Shown one piece after another: positions 10,750-20,545 of a stretch of 64,000 nucleotides of DNA. The stretch spans positions 1 to 64,000 of the forward strand of contig LT598468.1 of NCBI GenBank assembly GCA_900074745.1, in the 5' to 3' direction. Made by a program: the position numbers and the translations under genes. This stretch comes from Lachancea mirantina. Its lineage: Eukaryota > Ascomycota > Saccharomycetes > Saccharomycetales > Saccharomycetaceae. The number at the start of each line of letters is the position of its first letter. Position 1 is the first letter of the stretch. The notes beneath the pieces were generated by a model. The model was not told the DNA's origin. It did no database searches and saw only the letters and a program-made list of their open reading frames with translations.

Positions 10750-11298
10750 ATGGCGAGAAAAGTGTCTAAACATTCAAGAGCTGCTCGAAGGTTAGAAGCC
10801 GAAGAGCCTGAGGCGCAGACCCTGGCGCAGCTTCCCAGGGCAGAAAACGCTGATCTCGCAAACAAGATCATTAGAACCGCTTCAAAGAATGAGAAATTGC
10901 TGGAAGACAAACTTCGAAAGAAGGAGAGGACTCAAAAGAAGGTCGGCAAAGCGCAAAAGCTAGGAAGCTCTGTGAGACACATTGATAAAGAGCGTCTGGA
11001 AAAAGCTTTGAAGTTCACGAACCGACTTGACGGCAAAGTGCATAAAGCGGAGACCAGAGCAAAATATGTTCAAAGGGCCCGTAAAGCAGGCTGGGATAAG
11101 ACGAATGAGGAAATAAAGAGTGGACTTTCTGCGCTTCGTGGGAACCCAAAGGAAGATAAGAAAACCAATTCAACGAGCGGGTCAATCGATATGGAGACCG
11201 AGGATATTTCGGATGGCATAGATGAGGCGGAAGTCGGAAGGGCAAATAACAGTATTAAAAATGCATTTGAACTGCTACCCGATGACACGGAGGCATAG
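10750..11298 (+). CDS. ECM1: Pre-ribosomal export/60S biogenesis factor Ecm1
   Basis: The 182-residue protein is basic and helical, beginning MARKVSKHSRAARR. It closely resembles S. cerevisiae Ecm1 (MAKKISKNSRAARQ; LPRAENADL against LPRAEKTDL; FTNRLDGKV against FTNRLDGKI; RKAGWDKTNEEIK against RKAGWDSTNETIK), a nuclear protein that helps export pre-60S particles. The frame continues upstream to a GTG at 10738, but the first ATG at 10750 aligns with the conserved N-terminus and is the likely start. The acidic C-terminus ends near LLPDDTE, like the S. cerevisiae LPDDVEE. Position next to BDH1 is conserved. Confidence 0.94.
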   Translation: MARKVSKHSRAARRLEAEEPEAQTLAQLPRAENADLANKIIRTASKNEKLLEDKLRKKERTQKKVGKAQKLGSSVRHIDKERLEKALKFTNRLDGKVHKAETRAKYVQRARKAGWDKTNEEIKSGLSALRGNPKEDKKTNSTSGSIDMETEDISDGIDEAEVGRANNSIKNAFELLPDDTEA

Positions 11299-11953
11299 AT
11301 GTTTCAGCGGGTGGTCCAGGGATCAACAGGATACCCTTTCTCGATTACGTGAGCATTTGTCTTACTGGCTTGCCATAAAGTCCAGTCGAAACAAAACTGT
11401 GTTTGTCGCGCAAATTTGCATAAAACGAGATCCTAGATCCGCCATTTCATACTAAAAGTAGAGCATGTTGAAGCAGTTACATGAAATTAGTTTTGTAAAT
11501 TACAAGAGTGCATTTTGCTAAATTCCCAACGTAGTTGGAGGACAACCCAAAGTTTTATGTTCTGTGAGACTAACAGTTTAAATGCAGCAGGATATGCGAA
11601 GAACTTTTAGTTTCTTGCCACGAAAAGCACAAATGTTTACAATCAGAGTTTACTTGGCCAGGCGAAATAGCTTGTCTGAAATTTTGCACGGTTCTTTAAA
11701 GTCAAAATAAAGAGTTTAGGGCTATTAATCCGAACAGTTTTAAGAACAGTTTTTGTTTGCGCCTTTTAATATGTACGTATTGCAGATGTCCCTAACAAGG
11801 CCTCTGTTGATAGAAGGGCCGTACAGGAAGCTGTACAGCAAAAGGTCTTTTTTTCCTCCTTTGCCCTAGACAGCGCAACTATATTAAGAGAAAAAAGGTT
11901 TGGGGTAGAAGGGAGGAGTTGATCAAAACTCCGTGAGTGAAGGGAACTCTAGC
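11299..11953. other. ECM1 to orphan membrane protein intergenic region
   Basis: No gene is supported in this 655-base gap. It is AT-rich, with a purine-rich stretch (11890-11915) just before the next start. I saw a GACTAAC at 11566 that resembles a branch site, but no matching GTATGT donor and no open frame that splicing would join. Confidence 0.5.
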
Positions 11954-12376
11954 ATGGCAAGCATAGACGGGTCGGAATCTAAATTTTTGGCATCGAGTAT
12001 CAACAGGTTTGTCAATTGGTTCATGCTGCTTGATGATGTTTTCAAAGGGATGGTCTTTTCCATCGGGGTGCTAGTAGTCGTACTTACTACAGCCCTGATT
12101 CTAATTAAAGTTGCGTTGATGGGAGCAGATGAGGAAACTGGAACTTCTGAACGCAAAGAAAGGATAATTAAGGCCAGAAAAGCAGCCGCCGAGGCGGAGG
12201 CGAAAGGTCGACCACCTTCAACTGCTAAGAGCACGTCGGTTGCAACAACGAGCGAAGAACCCCAGGATGAGCATGAGCATTTACTCTCAAGGACGATCAT
12301 CCCTATCAAATCGAACGACGAGTACGAAGAAGAGTTCGAGATCTCGGTGATGGAAGAAGACGACGATGAGGAGTAG
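11954..12376 (+). CDS. Orphan single-pass membrane protein with acidic tail
   Basis: I do not recognise this 140-residue protein. It has an N-terminal amphipathic stretch (KFLASSINRFVNWFMLLDD), one strong hydrophobic segment (about residues 37-58, VFSIGVLVVVLTTALILIKV), a charged helix rich in Arg, Lys, Ala and Glu (about 70-90), and a very acidic C-terminus ending in a run of Asp/Glu. The frame opens at a GTG (11933), but the first ATG is at 11954. There are no stop codons through 140 codons and the composition is protein-like, so it is likely real. A small tail-exposed ER or plasma-membrane protein is an inference. It lies between ECM1 and the aldehyde dehydrogenase, a junction of two S. 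cerevisiae blocks. Confidence 0.7.
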   Translation: MASIDGSESKFLASSINRFVNWFMLLDDVFKGMVFSIGVLVVVLTTALILIKVALMGADEETGTSERKERIIKARKAAAEAEAKGRPPSTAKSTSVATTSEEPQDEHEHLLSRTIIPIKSNDEYEEEFEISVMEEDDDEE

Positions 12377-12616
12377 TTAAAAGGGGGCTAGCATCCAAGG
12401 GACATCAATCGAAGGCTTCGCGTGCACAGATAGCACTTTTTATCTTACTGGAAATAGATTAGAGACAAAGAGCTAGCATTGAAAATAGGCAGGCATTTTG
12501 TTAGCAATATCGTTTCTCCGAAGTTTTTTAAGAATAATAATACTTTTTTATTTATTCACGTATCAAATACAATAGTTTCGTTACAAGGGCCATAATTAAG
12601 TTGTGAGAGCTTAAAT

Positions 12617-14200
12617 TTAGTCGAGCTTGACGCGCACAGCTTTGACCTGGGTGTAGTTCTCAAGGGCCTCGGAACCCATCTCACGGCCAATACCGGAAGC
12701 ATTGAATCCGCCGAAAGGCACAGAGTGATGGAAATCGTTGTACGTGTTGACCCAGACAGTACCGGCGTCGATACGGGCGCTCACGTCTAGCGCGGTTTGC
12801 AGAGAAGTGGTGTGCAGACCAGCGGCGAGTCCGTATTCAGTGTCGTTGGCCATGGAAACCAGTTCGTCCACGGTGCGGAATTTGCTAACAGTGACAACAG
12901 GTCCAAAAATCTCTTCCTTGACAATGCGCATGTCCTCGCGAACGTCGCCAAAGATGGTGGGCTTGACGTAGTAGCCCTTGGATCCTAGACGCTCACCACC
13001 GGAGATCAAGGTAGCACCTTCCTCCTTACCAATGTCAACGTACTTGAGAATCTTGGACAATTGGGCCTGCGAGGTCTGGGCGCCCATAAAAGTGGATTCG
13101 TCGAAGGGGTCGCCGACCTTCAAAGCCTCTGCAGCGGCCTTCAGTTCCTGGACAAACTCGTCGTGGATCGACTCGTGGACGTATGCACGGGAGCCAGCGG
13201 AACACACTTCACCAGCGTTGTAAAAGATACCGGCTAAAACGCTCTGGACGGCTCTTGGGAGATCGGCATCGGCAAAGACAACGTTGGGGGACTTGCCTCC
13301 AAGTTCGAGGGTCACTTTCTTGAGGTTGGCGCCAGCGCTTTGGTAGATGTGACGTCCCGTGGCGGTCGAGCCCGTGAACGCGATTTTCTTGACCTTGGGG
13401 TGCGTGCAGAGCGCCTCGCCTACAATTTTACCGAAACCAGACACAATGTTCAGAACACCGGCGGGGAACCCGGCCTGCACAACCAGCTGCGAGACGTACA
13501 ACGCAGAAAGCGGCGTGGACTCCGCACTCTTGAGCACCACCGTGTTACCGGTAGCCAGCGCGGGTCCCACTTTCCACGCCCACATCAGCAGTGGGAAGTT
13601 CCAGGGGATGATCTGGCCGCAAACACCCAGGGGCTGGCGGCGCGTAAACGAGAAGTGGGTCTTGCCCGTGTTGATGAGACGGCCGTCGATTTTGTCGGCC
13701 CAGCCAGCACACGAACGAAGGTAGTTCACGACTAGCGCTACGTCGCCCTTGGCGCTCGTTATGGCCTTACCATTGTCCAAGGTCTCGATCGACGCAATGG
13801 TGTCCAGGTGCTCCTCGATTAGGTCAGCAAGCTTCGAGAGCGCCTTACTGCGAACAATAGGGTCTGCCTCGGACCACACTCCGGACCGGAATGCCTGGTC
13901 GGCGGCTTGGATGGCGTCTTCGACGTCATCCTCACGTGCCTCGTACACGTGCGTGACCTCTTCCTCCGTCGCAGGTGACACTACCTCGAAGGTCTTACCC
14001 TGCCTTGAGCGCACAAACTTGTTGTTAATGAACAGGCCCGTAGGCTGTTCGTATTCGATGCCGTTGGGCAGCTTGATGGGCACGCTGAGCGGCAGTTGCG
14101 AGAAAGCACGGAACGAGCCCTGGAATGAAGCACGTGACAGTCCGCGACCCGCGGTTACAGCGCGTGCCGCGGCACGCGCGTTTGCGGACAAAAGCACCAT
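12617..14200 (-). CDS. ALD4: Mitochondrial aldehyde dehydrogenase (ALD4/ALD5 type)
   Basis: The 527-residue enzyme oxidises acetaldehyde to acetate in the mitochondrial matrix. It begins with an Arg/Ala/Ser-rich presequence of about 35 residues without acidic residues. The catalytic Glu299 is in LELGGK and the nucleophile Cys333 in GEVCSAG; the cofactor motif FTGSTATG is at about 275-282. Stretches such as [19 protein letters not shown] and [15 protein letters not shown] match S. cerevisiae Ald4 better than Ald5, though the gene may be ancestral to both. It is divergently oriented to UBP10 across 1.1 kb of sequence rich in CAGTG motifs. GC content is higher than in its neighbours, mainly at third codon positions. 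Confidence 0.9.
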   Translation of the reverse strand: MVLLSANARAAARAVTAGRGLSRASFQGSFRAFSQLPLSVPIKLPNGIEYEQPTGLFINNKFVRSRQGKTFEVVSPATEEEVTHVYEAREDDVEDAIQAADQAFRSGVWSEADPIVRSKALSKLADLIEEHLDTIASIETLDNGKAITSAKGDVALVVNYLRSCAGWADKIDGRLINTGKTHFSFTRRQPLGVCGQIIPWNFPLLMWAWKVGPALATGNTVVLKSAESTPLSALYVSQLVVQAGFPAGVLNIVSGFGKIVGEALCTHPKVKKIAFTGSTATGRHIYQSAGANLKKVTLELGGKSPNVVFADADLPRAVQSVLAGIFYNAGEVCSAGSRAYVHESIHDEFVQELKAAAEALKVGDPFDESTFMGAQTSQAQLSKILKYVDIGKEEGATLISGGERLGSKGYYVKPTIFGDVREDMRIVKEEIFGPVVTVSKFRTVDELVSMANDTEYGLAAGLHTTSLQTALDVSARIDAGTVWVNTYNDFHHSVPFGGFNASGIGREMGSEALENYTQVKAVRVKLD

Positions 14201-14535
14201 TTTTAACTTGTTTTTATCTGCTTAACGGTGACCAAGATTGCACAGCTGTGAGTGTTTCTGGCAGTGCTAATCCAATGGTGTGAGTACAGAATGAAATTCG
14301 CAACGCACTGTGGGCAACTGGCCTACATATATATAGCCTTATACTTATGCACTGTAAGCGTTGCTGACAAAAAAGAGGGGCCGACCCATAAGGCCGGTTG
14401 ATGACTTATGAGCGGCGTTTCCGCGCGGCGAGCGTTTCCAACAGATGTGCGCCTTGTTTGCTTCACAGTGCGGTGGCAGCTGACGCTGTTTTGCGGTCGG
14501 AAGGAACGTGTTAATGGCGACCTTTGCAGCGGGGC

Positions 14536-14570
14536 CACTGTTTGGCAGTGTTACGCAGTGCTACACAGTG
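14536..14570. repeat. CACTG/CAGTG ladder with 10-bp spacing
   Basis: CACTG at 14536-14540 is followed by CAGTG at 14546-14550, 14556-14560 and 14566-14570, so four half-related pentamers start exactly 10 bases apart. Further CAGTG/CACTG copies occur nearby (14261, 14303, 14348, 14466). The spacing places them on one face of the helix, which would suit a cooperative regulator. The spacing is seen; the role is inferred. Confidence 0.5.
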
Positions 14571-14692
14571 CTGCGTAAGGCCTCGTGGGCTACGAAAAGC
14601 AAATACCAGCCGCCACCAGGAGCAAGCGGGGAAACCGGGAGAAAGGGGCAAGTGACGTGCGAGAAAAGAAATGGGTGGGATCTGGGTTTTCA

Positions 14693-14702
14693 GGGGGGGG
14701 GG
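14693..14702 (+). repeat. Run of ten G in a G-rich tract
   Basis: A 10-base G homopolymer sits within a 150-base region whose + strand is rich in GGG and GGGG groups (about 14640-14790). The arrangement could form a G-quadruplex. Homopolymers of this length are rare elsewhere in the window except for A/T. Confidence 0.6.
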
Positions 14703-15139
14703 CAAGAGGGGCAGACTGGTTACGGCTCGGAGTTGTCTGGGGGTTGGGAAGCGGACGGAACAAGCGGAGCGGGGTGCGGGGTGCGAGGGTGTTGGGAGTG
14801 TCAGTTCCGCAGCTCATACCTTCATAGCGTTGTACGTAATACATGTGACTCTATTACGTAAGCCGCTCGCTTTCGACGAAGAGTGCGTGTTTTCCATCGT
14901 CGGCGATGCGTTGGCCACGTGACAGTATGCCTTTGTACGTGTCGTCAGCGTCCCAGGCCGGTTCTTTTTATAAAATTTTTCAGCTTCGTTGCCGCGTCCG
15001 CCATGTCCGCTGCTACGGTCGCCCAGCTCATCGCGTGGAAACGCAAGGCAGACGTAGACCAAGGACCAAGACGAGGAAGGAAAAAAAAACACCTGATTCA
15101 ACCCACTCAGCATAGCGCCCCAGATACAGGTGCAAGTTG

Positions 15140-15176
15140 AGCCTGATTTTAGCCTGATTTTAGCCTGATTTTAGCC
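15140..15176 (+). repeat. 11-bp tandem repeat, three copies plus partial
   Basis: The unit AGCCTGATTTT occurs perfectly three times (15140-15150, 15151-15161, 15162-15172) followed by AGCC. It lies about 150 bases upstream of the UBP10 start and could be variable in length between strains. Confidence 0.85.
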
Positions 15177-15322
15177 GGCCGCGCAAGAAAGGTGTTAATT
15201 GAAGCTTACCGACGATAGGTTGAATCCCGCAGCTTTTGTTTTTTTCTCTGCGCCTGCACCACCCACCACACGCGAACAGCGGTTTATAGCCACGGCGGTT
15301 TCGAACTGGACACACACGGATC

Positions 15323-17452
15323 ATGGAGCAACAGGAGGCCATCCAGCCCCTAATAGAACGGATTCTTATGAACCCGCTACAGTTTCACGAAGCCACCCGG
15401 AAAGATGGAGTAGAATCGAAACCTGGTTCGTGTATAGTGATCGGCAGCGGGCACGTGCCCGCCCTGGGATCCGGCGGCGATGAGCACCAGATCGGCACTG
15501 GAGGCATGCGGTTGGCCAGTACGGTTGGAGCTGAGGGCGAGCCGGCTAGCAGTAAGCAGCGCAAGACAGTGCGGACCCCCCGGAGTTTCTCCGAAGCGCT
15601 GAAGATGTATACGGCGCGGAAGCCCGCGCCAGACGCAGATCTAAGCGATGACAAATTTGCGGGGTCCACGGACGAGCGAGCTGGTCATGAATCCGGCGAA
15701 GAATCCAGCAGGGAATCCAGTTCGGGTTCAGAAGCGTACCAGGAGGCGCGCGAGTTCACAGAGGACGATGCGGAGATTTCGGCGCAGAGACCTTCTGCAG
15801 CTGTCACGGCTGGGGAAGATCTAGGTGAGGAACTGGGCGAGGAAGTAGGAGAAGAGCTAGAAAGCGAGGCGGACGACAGGGGCAACTCTTTGTCGGCGGA
15901 TACGCCGGTTCCGACATCTGTTGACGACGCAAGCGACGCTAGCGATAATGCCGACGCGGATTACGAGCTGGAAATTGACCAAGAGGTGTCTGAGGACGAC
16001 GACAAAGGTATCAGCGACGCAGAGCGCGCGGGACTCCTGTCCGAAGCGCAAGAATACGCCAAAGCCAATGAAGACGCCGGTAAAGAGCAACCTGAACCTG
16101 GTGCCGCCTGCGACGGCGACGACGACGGCGACGAGCTCAAGCACAAGCAACCACAGCCCAAATGCGTGTCACCAACGCCTCCTACCACGCTCCCAGACGC
16201 TCAGCAGTTTTATCTATTCAACGAAGAACCAAACGACCGGGGCTCGAATAGCTCCACCTGCCTCATGAAAAACTGGGGTCCAAAGCTAACCGCTCTGAAG
16301 CCGCGAGGGCTGCTGAACCACGGCGTTACGTGTTACACGAACGCTGCCGTCCAAGCGATGCTACACATCCCCGCTATACAGCACTATCTTTTTGCCGTCC
16401 TGCGCGGGCAGTACAAACAGACGATATCTCAAAACTCGGTCACAAATGTCTTGGCAGAGACCAGCAAACGCATGTGGTCTCCAGATGGCTCCAAGAACAC
16501 CTTTGTCAATCCCAAAAAGCTCATTGGCAAACTCGACGATATCAACTGCATGATGAGTGAGTGGCAGCAAGAAGATTCTCATGAATATTTTATGTCCCTA
16601 ATGTCCCGTCTCCAAGAGGATGGTGTCCCCCGCGGTCATAAGATGACCGAAAGCATAATCTATGATATTTTCGGAGGTATGCTTTGCCAAGAAGTCACTT
16701 GCAAATCTTGCGGCAAGATCTCAAGAACGGAACAGCCGTTTTACGATCTTTCTTTGCATTTAAAGGGCAAGAAGCCACCATCAAATAGTGAAGCTATTGG
16801 TGAAAATTCAGACGACCGACCATCCAGACGCTTCTCGATCGAAAAGTCCATAAGAGATTTTTTCAACGTAGAGCTAATAAAGGCAGACAAGGAAGGTAAG
16901 AATGGTTATTTCTGTGAAAGCTGCTCTCAGACTGGCAATGCTCTGAAACACAACTCGATTCTTCGTGCCCCAGAAACGTTACTGGTTCACCTGAAAAAAT
17001 TCAGGTTCAATGGAACGTCGTCCTCTAAGCTAAAACAGGCGGTGTCATATCCGATGTTTCTCGATTTGACCGAGTTTTGCGAAAATCAAGAGGATACCCT
17101 GGCCGTGAAATATCAGTTGATCAGCGTTGTGGTTCACGAGGGTCGCTCCTTGTCCTCGGGTCACTACATTGCTCATTGTAAGCAGCCTGATGGTTCGTGG
17201 TCGACTTACGACGATGAATACATCAACAAAATAACTGATAGGCAAATGTTGAAGGAGCCGAACGCATACTACCTTATTTATACCCGATTGACACCAAAAT
17301 CAGTAAAATGGTCGAAAGAGGTAGAAACCACCCCATTGCAGGCGTCAAAAGCCAACGAATCTTTGTTCGATGGCATTAGTGAGAGCAGCAGGTCCGCTTC
17401 AAAGAAGAAAAAGAAGAACCACAATAGAAAGAAACGGCGCCTTAACAAATAG
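15323..17452 (+). CDS. UBP10: Ubiquitin-specific protease Ubp10/Dot4
   Basis: The 709-residue protein is a cysteine protease that removes ubiquitin, notably from histone H2B, and supports silencing in S. cerevisiae. Residues 1-310 are low-complexity and rich in Glu, Asp and Ser, as in Ubp10. The USP domain runs from about 325 to 660. The Cys box GVTCYTNAAVQ has the nucleophile at Cys337, and the His box SSGHYIAHC has His614. A CxxC pair (CKSCGKIS, CESCSQTG) may bind zinc. The C-terminus is Lys/Arg-rich, a likely nuclear or nucleolar signal. The neighbour MRPL19 in opposite orientation is the same as at YNL186W-YNL185C. Confidence 0.93.
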   Translation: MEQQEAIQPLIERILMNPLQFHEATRKDGVESKPGSCIVIGSGHVPALGSGGDEHQIGTGGMRLASTVGAEGEPASSKQRKTVRTPRSFSEALKMYTARKPAPDADLSDDKFAGSTDERAGHESGEESSRESSSGSEAYQEAREFTEDDAEISAQRPSAAVTAGEDLGEELGEEVGEELESEADDRGNSLSADTPVPTSVDDASDASDNADADYELEIDQEVSEDDDKGISDAERAGLLSEAQEYAKANEDAGKEQPEPGAACDGDDDGDELKHKQPQPKCVSPTPPTTLPDAQQFYLFNEEPNDRGSNSSTCLMKNWGPKLTALKPRGLLNHGVTCYTNAAVQAMLHIPAIQHYLFAVLRGQYKQTISQNSVTNVLAETSKRMWSPDGSKNTFVNPKKLIGKLDDINCMMSEWQQEDSHEYFMSLMSRLQEDGVPRGHKMTESIIYDIFGGMLCQEVTCKSCGKISRTEQPFYDLSLHLKGKKPPSNSEAIGENSDDRPSRRFSIEKSIRDFFNVELIKADKEGKNGYFCESCSQTGNALKHNSILRAPETLLVHLKKFRFNGTSSSKLKQAVSYPMFLDLTEFCENQEDTLAVKYQLISVVVHEGRSLSSGHYIAHCKQPDGSWSTYDDEYINKITDRQMLKEPNAYYLIYTRLTPKSVKWSKEVETTPLQASKANESLFDGISESSRSASKKKKKNHNRKKRRLNK

Positions 17453-17551
17453 CATTTTCTTTTAAAATATCTTCTAACACTTTAAACTATCGTTTCCACT
17501 TCCTCTTCCTCTTTTTGTAAGTTTTCTATTTACACGGTGATTTGGACTTAC

Positions 17552-18001
17552 TTACAAAACAACTTTTATGCCAAGACTTTTGGCAACCCCAATTACCGAT
17601 TTCACGATACTTTCCATTTCAATCGAAGCATGTCTTCCATCCGTTTTCTTTATCTTGGCAATTTCGTAGACGTGTTTCAATGACAGCTGTCCCAAGGTAT
17701 TCGTCGGACTTTGAACGTTAGGTTGGCTCATGCCCTTCTCTTTACCAATAGCCTTTAATAAAAGATATCCTGTCGGAGGAGATTTCATTTCAAACGTATA
17801 GGAACGGTCTGGCTTGATTGTTATCAGCACAGGTACCGGTGTACCTGGTTGGTATGATGAAGTTCTTGCATTGAATTCTTTACAAAAGTCAATGGCTTTC
17901 ACACCCTTCGAACCCAAAGCTGGTCCAACTGGCGGAGATGGAGCAGCCTGACCAGCTCCAACGATGAGCTTCACGAGCACGTTCTTAAGTTGCTGAGACA
18001 T
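17552..18001 (-). CDS. MRPL19: Mitochondrial ribosomal protein uL11m
   Basis: The 149-residue protein is a member of the L11 family of the large mitoribosomal subunit, where L11 forms part of the GTPase-associated centre. The N-terminal half shows the classic [19 protein letters not shown] stretch, and the C-terminal half has GTAKSLGI-type RNA-binding sequence ([10 protein letters not shown]). Size and order next to UBP10 and NPR1 match YNL185C. It converges with UBP10 with about 100 bases between stop codons. Confidence 0.95.
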   Translation of the reverse strand: MSQQLKNVLVKLIVGAGQAAPSPPVGPALGSKGVKAIDFCKEFNARTSSYQPGTPVPVLITIKPDRSYTFEMKSPPTGYLLLKAIGKEKGMSQPNVQSPTNTLGQLSLKHVYEIAKIKKTDGRHASIEMESIVKSVIGVAKSLGIKVVL

Positions 18002-18316
18002 CGCTTTATGTAAGGACTTTTTGAGAGCTTGATTGTTCCAACGCAGTACATCTCAGCTTTTTTTTTTCACCTTCTTAAAAAAACCTGAGATTCTCGAATG
18101 AAATTTCAAATGCTTATGGAAACAAGTTGTTTAAATTTTATCAACTATTTACTTGGTCCCCTCACCTAGCGGCAGGAGTGGGAGCGTATGTGCACATATT
18201 TCCTTGATATTATTACGCTTAAGTTTTTAAATTAAAGTCACTCCATGGCCTACAGACAGTTAATCTTTTTTTTTTAGTGAAGCCTAGGCCTTCAGCAACT
18301 TCCAGGATTGGGCCAT
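18002..18316. other. MRPL19-NPR1 intergenic spacer
   Basis: This 315-base gap holds the MRPL19 promoter and the NPR1 3' end. It contains two T-rich tracts (18058-18068 and 18267-18277) and no gene-like feature. Confidence 0.6.
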
Positions 18317-20545
18317 CTATTTTTGCTTCTTCTTCTTCTTCTCTAGACCTGCAATGTGAGCCTCACTTTGATCGACTTGCGTGTGAGTATGCGTTTTGCC
18401 TGGAACAACTTTTGCAGTTACTCCGTCATCCACGACACAGCAGGCATCGATACTTTGAATCCACGGGTCTTCCATTATTTGGTCAATGCTGATTCTGCAC
18501 GCGGGAGCCAAGTCCACCATACGTCCAATTAAACTCTGACATTCCTCAGGTAACGAATGCAGAAGTCTTTGAGGTCCGATGTTGGTGTTTTCTGGATCGG
18601 CAGGATTGTTGCTAGACGCCTGTGCAGCAGGGACTGGAGTTGTTTCAGGAGTGGGTGTAGACCCCGTTGCTTTGTCGTATGAGGGTGGTTCTGGAGTACG
18701 TGTGACTAAGGCGCTCAAAGAATCACAGTTGCGTCCTGAGCAAAAGAGTTTGAATGAATTGTCCTTTAATTTTGGAATCTTCCAAGGGAACTTTTTGAGA
18801 ATCATGCATGCAAAAATTATCGCCGCAGACCACACGTCAACGGGACGAGGATCGTATTTGGTAAAAATGCATACCTCGGGTGCCAAATAGGGATCACTAC
18901 CTACAATTCCAGACGACTCAACGAGAGTCTTGGAAAATGGGTAGGAAAAGACGGCAGCAGCGCCAAAGTCTATAAGTTTTACAATTCCGTCTCTGTTTAT
19001 AACACAGTTGTCGAGTTTCAAATCTCTATGAGCCAAGCCCATGGAATGTAAATACTGCACGCCGATCAAAATTTGTTTGAAACAGCAAGAAATCTCTTCG
19101 TAAGACATCTTGTTACTCATAACAATCGCAAACAAATCGTAATCACAGTACTCCATAACTTGTAAGATGCGATTATTATCATAGACAATCTCCACGGTTT
19201 CGATGATGTTGGGATGGCGCAAAGTTGTGCCGATGCAATATTCAGATGTGATTTTCTTGACGTAATCTCTTTTAGATTCGGACTCAAACTTGGTGCGAAA
19301 CTCCTTCACAGCAAAAACTTTGTTATCATGCAACCGCCTTACAAGTTTAACAGAACCTCCGGCACCGGCACCCAAACTCTCACCCGTCTTTGCGTACCGC
19401 TTGGAGTATGGTAAAGTAGATGAATGGGCACTAGAATAGATGGTATCCCCATTGGTGCTACTGTGAGAGCTTGGTCCAATGCTTGAAGTGTTGGAAGCGT
19501 GGGAACTGATATTGCCGCCTGCCGAAACAGGCGGCGTGTTTGGAGACATGCTCATTCCTGCTGACTGTCCTTTTTTGAAGAATCTCTTGAGATCGGCAAT
19601 CGATGAGTGTCTTGATCTAGGAATGAACTGATTAGGTGGGTTTTCATGCAAAGAAGACGGAGAACCGATGAAACTGTCTTGATATGACCCAGAGGGCTGT
19701 CTTGACCCATTGTAAAGCGAGCTTCGCCGCGCACGAACGGGTTTAGGTATGGAAGAACCGTGATACGATGAGGAGGGGCCCGTGACATCTTTGCCCGGAG
19801 TAGAGCCATACGTGTCCTTTTGCTGTTTTGCAAAGAAAAGATTGCCGAGCTGAGAGGAAATGGAGCCCGATCGCGATATGGAACTGTTTGGGGCTGCATG
19901 TTGAGCCGCATTGGCAGCATTGTCCATAGACGACTTTTGGAATTTTTGTTTCGTAATCACAAAACGGGGCTCTACAGCATCCACTTTGGGCGACGAGATC
20001 ACATTCGAGTCAATCGCAGAAACGTTGTGCGGCATCAGGCCAGAGTGCTCGAGCCACGACGACGAAACCGACGACGCGGCGCTGCCTGTGTTAGACGACG
20101 AGGCGCCATTATTGGAGTTGGGCACAGAATAAGGAATACTGCACGAAAGCGAAGGTACGTTCCGGTTGTGGCCGCCGCCGCTGCTGCTCGCGGCTTGTGG
20201 CGACGATTGGCCAATTGTCGTGGTTGCCGTAGACGCATCCGTGTGTGGTGACTCGATGCTAAGGGGCGCCGGTTTATCCCGCGTAAGCGAGCCGGTAGAT
20301 TCCTGCATTGTTGCTGTGTGCGCCGAATTCGCATTTATAAAGCTCGACGAGAAGTTCACCTGTGCCTCTAGGGACCGTCCCACAGATCCAGGTTCGCCTT
20401 CATCGCTGGAATCCACCATAGTCACCGTGGTTGTGCTGTGCGAACCGCTGTTATCCATCTGTGGTCGAACGGGGGCGGCGCCGCTCACAGCAGCACCTAC
20501 TTCATTTTTGCGCTTTTCTTGAAGAAGTTTCGTCAGCGAAGACAT
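18317..20545 (-). CDS. NPR1: Serine/threonine kinase Npr1 (permease regulator)
   Basis: The 742-residue kinase stabilises amino-acid and ammonium permeases at the plasma membrane and is inhibited by TORC1 when nitrogen is plentiful. Residues 1-385 are Ser-rich and disordered, with many Ser/Thr phosphorylation-type sites, as in S. cerevisiae Npr1 (790 residues). The kinase domain begins with GESLGAGAGGSVKL at about 390, has the catalytic loop HRDLKLDN at about 503 and DFG followed by an APE motif (YLAPEV). It ends in a Lys-rich tail. Position next to MRPL19 and IPI3 fits YNL183C. The general order and the presence of SHR3, another permease-traffic gene, in the window are coincidental. Confidence 0.93.
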   Translation of the reverse strand: MSSLTKLLQEKRKNEVGAAVSGAAPVRPQMDNSGSHSTTTVTMVDSSDEGEPGSVGRSLEAQVNFSSSFINANSAHTATMQESTGSLTRDKPAPLSIESPHTDASTATTTIGQSSPQAASSSGGGHNRNVPSLSCSIPYSVPNSNNGASSSNTGSAASSVSSSWLEHSGLMPHNVSAIDSNVISSPKVDAVEPRFVITKQKFQKSSMDNAANAAQHAAPNSSISRSGSISSQLGNLFFAKQQKDTYGSTPGKDVTGPSSSYHGSSIPKPVRARRSSLYNGSRQPSGSYQDSFIGSPSSLHENPPNQFIPRSRHSSIADLKRFFKKGQSAGMSMSPNTPPVSAGGNISSHASNTSSIGPSSHSSTNGDTIYSSAHSSTLPYSKRYAKTGESLGAGAGGSVKLVRRLHDNKVFAVKEFRTKFESESKRDYVKKITSEYCIGTTLRHPNIIETVEIVYDNNRILQVMEYCDYDLFAIVMSNKMSYEEISCCFKQILIGVQYLHSMGLAHRDLKLDNCVINRDGIVKLIDFGAAAVFSYPFSKTLVESSGIVGSDPYLAPEVCIFTKYDPRPVDVWSAAIIFACMILKKFPWKIPKLKDNSFKLFCSGRNCDSLSALVTRTPEPPSYDKATGSTPTPETTPVPAAQASSNNPADPENTNIGPQRLLHSLPEECQSLIGRMVDLAPACRISIDQIMEDPWIQSIDACCVVDDGVTAKVVPGKTHTHTQVDQSEAHIAGLEKKKKKQK

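Larger units (their letters stand above)
14201..15322. other. ALD4-UBP10 divergent intergenic region
   Basis: This 1.1-kb promoter region has several odd features but no supportable gene. There is a CCAAT at 14272-14276, a ladder of CAGTG motifs (14536-14570), a strongly G-rich strand with a run of 10 G (14693-14702) and many GGG groups to about 14790, CACGTG at 14915-14920, and an 11-bp tandem repeat (15140-15176). Several overlapping open frames in the G-rich stretch reflect low stop-codon frequency at high GC, not coding. Confidence 0.6.

Noticed and set aside
11566-11572. GACTAAC branch-like sequence upstream of the orphan gene
   Set aside because: No GTATGT donor or open first exon was found that would make an intron.
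12505-12530. CTCCGAAGTTTTTTAAG resembling CDEIII
   Set aside because: The sequence to its left is not strongly AT-rich and no CDEI lies nearby, so it is not a centromere.
14511-15113. Several 60-117-codon frames in the ALD4-UBP10 gap
   Set aside because: They overlap in all frames because the region is G-rich and poor in stop codons; none looks like a protein.
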